From the NCBI GenBank assembly GCA_900315525.1, contig OMZO01000019.1, positions 1-64,000 of the forward strand: a DNA stretch of 64,000 nucleotides, in the 5' to 3' direction. This document shows, piece after piece, positions 59,635-64,000 of the stretch; position 1 is the stretch's first letter; every line of letters begins with the position of its first letter. Origin of the DNA: an uncultured Prevotella sp. (GTDB taxonomy: Bacteria > Bacteroidota > Bacteroidia > Bacteroidales > Bacteroidaceae). The translations under genes and the position numbers were made by a program. The notes under the pieces are model-generated. The model saw only the letters and a list, made by a program, of their open reading frames with translations, did no database searches and had not been told where the DNA came from.

Positions 59635-61611
59635 ATGAATCTCTTCTTCAAGAAAAAACAAATAAAGGGCTACCCCAAATCCTTTGCCAAGCGCCTGACG
59701 TGGCGCATCATGCTCAGGATGACCATCATCATGGGTATCCCCATGCTCGTGGTGTTCTGGCTCGTCTATGGCATGGTGTCAGTGGGGGCAATAGGTATCT
59801 GCGAGTACATCCTCAAAGGTGAGAGAGAGGAGGTGAGGCGCATCACCTCAGACATCTACGTAGCCAGCACCAACACCGCACCTATCATCGAGGAGAATAT
59901 CCAGAACCCCGATAAGGTGCGGGACATCATCAACAGGATGCTCAGAATCAACCCGTATATGCGTAGCTGTGGCATCTACTTCGTTGAAGGATACTACCAC
60001 CAGAAAGGGCGCCTGTATGCCCCCTATACCAGTCGGCGTGACAGTATCGTCATAGAGTCGCAAGACGCCAGCGATCAAGGCAATGACTATGTGAAAGACC
60101 AGTGGTTCAAAGATGCCATTGCCAGTAAGCAAGGCTACTGGGCTAAGCCTTTCCACGACAATGACAGCGCCAAGACACCATTGGTTTCATACCTGCTGCC
60201 TATCCGCGACAAGAGAGACAGCACCGTGGCCGTGATGGGCGTAGATCTCTCACTGGAGTGGCTGAACGAGAAGATACAGTTTATAACCCCTACAAAGAAC
60301 GACTCCGTCGAATGGAAGGCCAACCATAACTTCTACTACTACATTACCGACAGCACGGGTACCTTCTTGGCACACCCAGAAACCAAGCGTATCGCCAACG
60401 AGCAGATAGAGCACTTCAGGAAGAAGATCGAAGATGTGGAAGACGGTTATTTGTCCATCGATGACAGCAAGGCAGATGAGTACCTGATGGACGGCGAGAA
60501 GGTAATCATCTGTAGACAGAAAGTGAAATACACTGACTGGACCATCGCCATCGTCATCCCTGAGTTCGTTCTCGAACTCGTCGGCTATATCTTTGCCGGA
60601 TTCTCCGTCTTCTTCATCGTGCTGGGGTTGCTGGTGGTGTATTTCTTCGGCCGCCGATCCATCAAGAAATCCGTGAAGCCCCTGCAGCAGCTGGCCATGA
60701 CCGCCGACGAGGTGGCGAAGGGAAACTTCAACACAGCTCTGCCGGAGGTGAATACCCACGACGAGATCCACCAGCTGCGCGACTCCTTCGCACAGATGCA
60801 GCTATCGCTGGCGCAGTATGTCGATGACCTGCGCAGCGCCACCGCCCAGAAGGCCGCTATGGAGAACGAGATGAAAGTGGCCCACGACATCCAGATGTCG
60901 ATGCTGCCCAAGACCTTCCCACCCTACCCGGAGCGCAGCGACCTCGACATCTTCGGTTCGGTGACGCCTGCCAAGGGCGTAGGCGGCGACCTCTTCGACT
61001 TCTACATCCGCGACGAGCAGCTGTTCTTCTGCATCGGCGACGTGTCGGGCAAGGGCATCCCCGCCTCACTCTTCATGGCCGTGACGCGCTCGCTGTTCCG
61101 TAATATCTCACAGCACGTATCGGAACCCGCACGCATCGTGAATGCCCTGAATCAGGCACAGTCGGAGGGTAACGACACCAATATGTTCGTAACACTCTTC
61201 GTGGGTGTGCTCGACCTGAAGACGGGTAAGCTGAGCTACTGCAATGCCGGCCACGACGCTCCGCTGCTCATGAACAGCGGCGTCACCCTGCTGCCCTGCG
61301 ACTGTAACCTGCCCATCGGCGTCATTGCCGACTTCAATTTCGAGCAGCAGGAGATCACGCTGGAGCAGACGACGACCATCTTCCTCTTCACAGACGGTCT
61401 GAACGAAGCCGAGAACATCGATCACGCGCAGTTTGGCGACGAGCGCATCATGGAGCTTGCCACCTCGCTGGTTACAGACCATCTGCTGCAGCCCACGCAG
61501 GTCACCAGGCACATGACAGACGCCGTGCACACCTTCGTAGGTACCGCTGAGCAGAGCGACGACCTGACGATGCTCGCCATCCAATACAAGAAAGAAACAG
61601 TCGCTGAGTAA
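59635..61611 (+). CDS. Membrane SpoIIE-type (PP2C) serine phosphatase with Cache and HAMP domains
   Basis: 658 residues from ATG 59635. Two membrane segments (about 27-49 and 315-338) surround a Cache-like sensor (about 55-310; DYVKDQWFKDAIASKQGYWAKPF). HAMP follows (about 339-395), a coiled coil (about 396-425), and a PP2C/SpoIIE phosphatase (about 430-655) with GVGGDLFDFY, GDVSGKGIPASLFMAVTRSLFR, GHDAPLL and SDDLTMLAI, holding the acidic metal ligands. The enzyme removes phosphate from an anti-sigma-factor antagonist or other protein. No anti-anti-sigma or RsbW-type kinase is in this window. Confidence 0.9.
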   Translation: MNLFFKKKQIKGYPKSFAKRLTWRIMLRMTIIMGIPMLVVFWLVYGMVSVGAIGICEYILKGEREEVRRITSDIYVASTNTAPIIEENIQNPDKVRDIINRMLRINPYMRSCGIYFVEGYYHQKGRLYAPYTSRRDSIVIESQDASDQGNDYVKDQWFKDAIASKQGYWAKPFHDNDSAKTPLVSYLLPIRDKRDSTVAVMGVDLSLEWLNEKIQFITPTKNDSVEWKANHNFYYYITDSTGTFLAHPETKRIANEQIEHFRKKIEDVEDGYLSIDDSKADEYLMDGEKVIICRQKVKYTDWTIAIVIPEFVLELVGYIFAGFSVFFIVLGLLVVYFFGRRSIKKSVKPLQQLAMTADEVAKGNFNTALPEVNTHDEIHQLRDSFAQMQLSLAQYVDDLRSATAQKAAMENEMKVAHDIQMSMLPKTFPPYPERSDLDIFGSVTPAKGVGGDLFDFYIRDEQLFFCIGDVSGKGIPASLFMAVTRSLFRNISQHVSEPARIVNALNQAQSEGNDTNMFVTLFVGVLDLKTGKLSYCNAGHDAPLLMNSGVTLLPCDCNLPIGVIADFNFEQQEITLEQTTTIFLFTDGLNEAENIDHAQFGDERIMELATSLVTDHLLQPTQVTRHMTDAVHTFVGTAEQSDDLTMLAIQYKKETVAE

Positions 61612-61660
61612 TCCCCAGCGACTGCCTTTCCTGATCATCTTTTTATCTTAATCCTAATCC

Positions 61661-63181
61661 TTAGTCCTGAATGAGGTTCTCACCCGTCATGTCAGAAGGC
61701 TGCTCCAGTCCCATGATGTGGAGGATAGAAGGAGCCACGTCTGCCAGACGTCCGTCCTTGACGGTGGCGGAGTTGTTGTTCGTGACGTAGATGAACGGCA
61801 CGGGATTCAGTGAGTGAGCGGTATTCGGCGTACCGTCGGGGTTGATGGCGTTATCAGCATTACCGTGGTCGGCGATGATGATAGCCTCGTAGTCGTTGGC
61901 CTTGGCAGCCTCGATGACCTCACGCACGCAGTTGTCAACGGCCCACACAGCCTTGGCGATGGCGTTATAGACACCCGTGTGACCCACCATATCACCATTG
62001 GCGAAGTTCACCACGATGAAGTCGTACTCCTGGGTGTTGATGGCACCGACGAGCTTATCCTTCACCTCGTAGGCACTCATCTCGGGCTTCAGGTCGTAGG
62101 TAGCTACCTTTGGAGAAGCGACGAGGATACGATCCTCACCCTCGTAAGGAGCCTCGCGGCCACCATTGAAGAAGAAGGTGACGTGAGCGTATTTCTCGGT
62201 CTCTGCGGTGTGGAGCTGCTTCAGACCTTTCTTAGAGAGGTATTCACCCAGCGTGTCCTCCACGTTCTCCTTCGGGAAGAGGATATGTACGCCCGTGAAT
62301 TTAGCGTCGTATGGTGTCATGCAATAATACTGCAGATTAGGAATGGTGTGCATGCCCTGCTCTGGCATATCCTCCTGCGTGAGAGCAATCGTCATCTCCT
62401 TGGCACGGTCGTTACGGAAGTTGATGAAAATCACGACATCGCCCTCCTCGATGCAGCCATTGACGCTGGCATTGTGGATAGGCTTGATGAACTCGTCGGT
62501 GACACCCTCGTCGTAGCTTTCCTGCATAGCCTGCACCATATCGGTGGCCTGCTTACCCTTGCCCTCGACGATGAGGTCGTAGCCCTCCTTCACACGCTCC
62601 CAGCGCTTGTCGCGGTCCATCGCGTAGAAACGACCTACGATAGAGGCGATAGCGGCATCATTGTCGGCACAGACCTTAGAGATCTGCTCAATGAAGCCCT
62701 TACCAGAGTGAGGATCGGTATCACGACCATCCATGTAGCAGTGAACGAACACCTGATCCTTCAGACCATAGGCCTTACCGATCTCGATGAGCTTGAAGAG
62801 ATGGTCGAGGCTTGAGTGCACACCACCATCGGAAGTCAGCCCCATCAGGTGGAGCTTCTTGCCCTTCTCCTTAGCGTAGCTGTAGGCAGCCTTCACCTGC
62901 GGGTTCTCCATGATAGAACCATCCTTGCAGGCACGGTTGATCTTCACCAGGTCCTGATAGACGATGCGCCCTGCACCGATATTGAGGTGACCCACCTCTG
63001 AGTTACCCATCTGACCATCGGGCAGACCTACGTCCTCACCAGAGGCCTGAAGCTGAGAGTGGGCTGATGTTGCTGTTAACAGATCAAGGTAAGGTGTCGG
63101 CGTGTTATAGATCACATCACCCTTACCATGCTTACCGATTCCCCATCCATCGAGAATCATCAAAAGTGCTTTCTTTGCCAT
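61661..63181 (-). CDS. gpmI: 2,3-bisphosphoglycerate-independent phosphoglycerate mutase
   Basis: 506 residues from ATG 63181 (45 bases inside the longest frame). [16 protein letters not shown] (metal ligands), [16 protein letters not shown] (catalytic Ser), [12 protein letters not shown] near the C-terminus and [10 protein letters not shown]. Interconverts 3- and 2-phosphoglycerate in glycolysis, with two metal ions. Intact. Convergent with the SpoIIE gene (50-base gap). Confidence 0.96.
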   Translation of the reverse strand: MAKKALLMILDGWGIGKHGKGDVIYNTPTPYLDLLTATSAHSQLQASGEDVGLPDGQMGNSEVGHLNIGAGRIVYQDLVKINRACKDGSIMENPQVKAAYSYAKEKGKKLHLMGLTSDGGVHSSLDHLFKLIEIGKAYGLKDQVFVHCYMDGRDTDPHSGKGFIEQISKVCADNDAAIASIVGRFYAMDRDKRWERVKEGYDLIVEGKGKQATDMVQAMQESYDEGVTDEFIKPIHNASVNGCIEEGDVVIFINFRNDRAKEMTIALTQEDMPEQGMHTIPNLQYYCMTPYDAKFTGVHILFPKENVEDTLGEYLSKKGLKQLHTAETEKYAHVTFFFNGGREAPYEGEDRILVASPKVATYDLKPEMSAYEVKDKLVGAINTQEYDFIVVNFANGDMVGHTGVYNAIAKAVWAVDNCVREVIEAAKANDYEAIIIADHGNADNAINPDGTPNTAHSLNPVPFIYVTNNNSATVKDGRLADVAPSILHIMGLEQPSDMTGENLIQD

Positions 63182-63223
63182 AAATCTATCTATTTTACGA
63201 TATAAATCCAATCTTTGCGGCTG

Positions 63224-63231
63224 CAAAGATA
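63224..63231 (-). promoter_or_regulatory. gpmI -7 box
   Basis: Minus strand TATCTTTG, 42 bases before the start at 63181. No -33 match. Confidence 0.5.
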
Positions 63232-63328
63232 CAAAAAATGTCGGATATGGAGATACTGAGGCTGAGGGAATTAATCTAAAAAAATTAAAAACGGAGGCGG
63301 GATTTGCAGGAAGTTCAATTAATTATAT

Positions 63329-63336
63329 TACCTTTG
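63329..63336 (+). promoter_or_regulatory. Carboxylesterase -7 box
   Basis: TACCTTTG, 50 bases before the ATG. The nearest TTTG is at 63303 (spacing 22), a little long. Confidence 0.5.
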
Positions 63337-63386
63337 CAATATCAATATATCAAAAACCAATATAACCTATCAACTTAAGAAAAAGT

Positions 63387-64000
63387 ATGAGAAAGACTTT
63401 ATTATCAACACTGCTACTGTGTGTGGGCATCGTGATGAGCTCGGCACAACCACTCTTGAAGACGCACGTGGAGACGGGCGACGTGGAAGGAATCCTCGAC
63501 GGCAAGGATCTGGCCGTCTATAAAGCGATCCCCTATGCGGCACCACCCGTGGGTAATCTCCGCTGGAAAGCACCGCAGCCTGCCAAAGCCTGGGAGGGCG
63601 TACTGAAGGCTGAGGACTTCGCGAAGTGGCCCCCACAGCCCACACGTCCTGGACTCACCACGGACATGATGAGCGAAGACTGCCTGTATCTCGGCATCGC
63701 TACCCCAGCGACCTCTGCCAGCGACCGTCTGCCCGTGATGGTATGGATTCACGGTGGCGGCTTCCAGACAGAGCACTATGGCGGTGACCTCTGGACAAGT
63801 CTGGCGCGCAGAGGCGTGGTCATCGTGAGCATCGAGTATCGCACGGGAGCCTTAGGTTTCATGGCGCACCCAGAACTGACGAAGGAGTCGAAGGACGGAC
63901 ACTCGGGCAACTATGGTCTGCTGGATCAGATCTTCGCCCTGCAGTGGGTGCAGCGTAACATCAAGAACTTCGGTGGCGACCCCTCGAAGGTGACGATCTT
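63387..64000 (+). CDS. Type-B carboxylesterase, N-terminal part (cut by window end)
   Basis: 204 codons are present. Signal peptide MRKTLLSTLLLCVGIVMSS then AQ; GILDGKDLAVYKAIPYAAPPVGNLRW (family opening), SEDCLYLGIATP (SEDCLxL motif), VMVWIHGGGFQ (oxyanion hole), QRNIKNFGGDPSKVTIF. The nucleophile elbow GxSxG is expected just after the window edge. Carboxylesterases of this type in Bacteroidota often cut acetyl or feruloyl esters on xylan, but the substrate is not shown here. Long frame with no stop at the edge. Confidence 0.9.
   Translation, partial: MRKTLLSTLLLCVGIVMSSAQPLLKTHVETGDVEGILDGKDLAVYKAIPYAAPPVGNLRWKAPQPAKAWEGVLKAEDFAKWPPQPTRPGLTTDMMSEDCLYLGIATPATSASDRLPVMVWIHGGGFQTEHYGGDLWTSLARRGVVIVSIEYRTGALGFMAHPELTKESKDGHSGNYGLLDQIFALQWVQRNIKNFGGDPSKVTI

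Overview
This window looks like a chromosomal segment of a Bacteroidota member, most likely a Prevotella-type (Prevotellaceae) gut or rumen anaerobe. The basis is gene content and style: promoters of the Bacteroides kind (TAnnTTTG, in several cases with TTTG 19-20 bases upstream), a glycine-lipid gene pair (glsA/glsB), many SPII lipoproteins, GH51/GH127/GH95 enzymes, a YifB/ComM protein, and a division/cell-wall cluster in the order usual for this phylum. The species cannot be fixed from the sequence alone.

Layout. 1-7.05 kb (minus strand): the start of an ECF sigma factor, two small lipoproteins, a serpin lipoprotein, a secreted beta-helix protein, then glsB and glsA. 7.2-22.9 kb (plus): an uninterrupted dcw operon mraZ-rsmH-ftsL-ftsI-murE-mraY-murD-ftsW-murG-murC-ftsQ-ftsA-ftsZ, preceded by 10-bp repeats that look like MraZ boxes and closed by a strong terminator. 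23-26.6 kb: recO (minus), tRNA-Glu, rpsT and gyrB. 26.6-32.4 kb (minus): a Rieske-like lipoprotein with argH, an SRPBCC protein, pyrE, comF, recX and a fused TrmO(TsaA)-PrmC methyltransferase, divergent from ribD. 33.5-39.6 kb (minus): a lipoprotein, a TerB-like/ABCG-type transporter fusion, RNase H, and an argS that is broken by a small deletion removing its KMSKS loop.

39.6-47.9 kb is an arabinose-polymer locus: a sodium:solute symporter and GH127 on the minus strand, a GH51 on the plus strand, and a second GH51 with a GH43-like N-terminal piece on the minus strand. 48-49.6 kb holds the most unusual element: two paralogous 66/67-residue secreted or membrane-anchored peptides whose last 27 residues are identical. 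Each has a near-copy of the same upstream region, with three TGTCGC-type motifs in the same spacing, and they flank a convergent lipoprotein. 49.6-54.9 kb (minus): yifB, a thioredoxin-fold lipoprotein without its cysteines, a TPR/OmpA-like lipoprotein, tRNA-Leu and a phosphate butyryltransferase. 55-64 kb: GH95 with an overlapping AraC regulator, a DUF3109 protein, ung, a membrane SpoIIE-type phosphatase, phosphoglycerate mutase, and the start of a type-B carboxylesterase cut by the window end.

How they work together: the dcw operon makes meso-DAP peptidoglycan precursors (MurE carries DNPR) and the divisome. The GH51/GH127/symporter set would release and import arabinose from plant arabinan or arabinoxylan, and GH95-AraC would remove terminal fucose- or galactose-type sugars. 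No susCD pair, IS element, CRISPR array or phage gene is seen.
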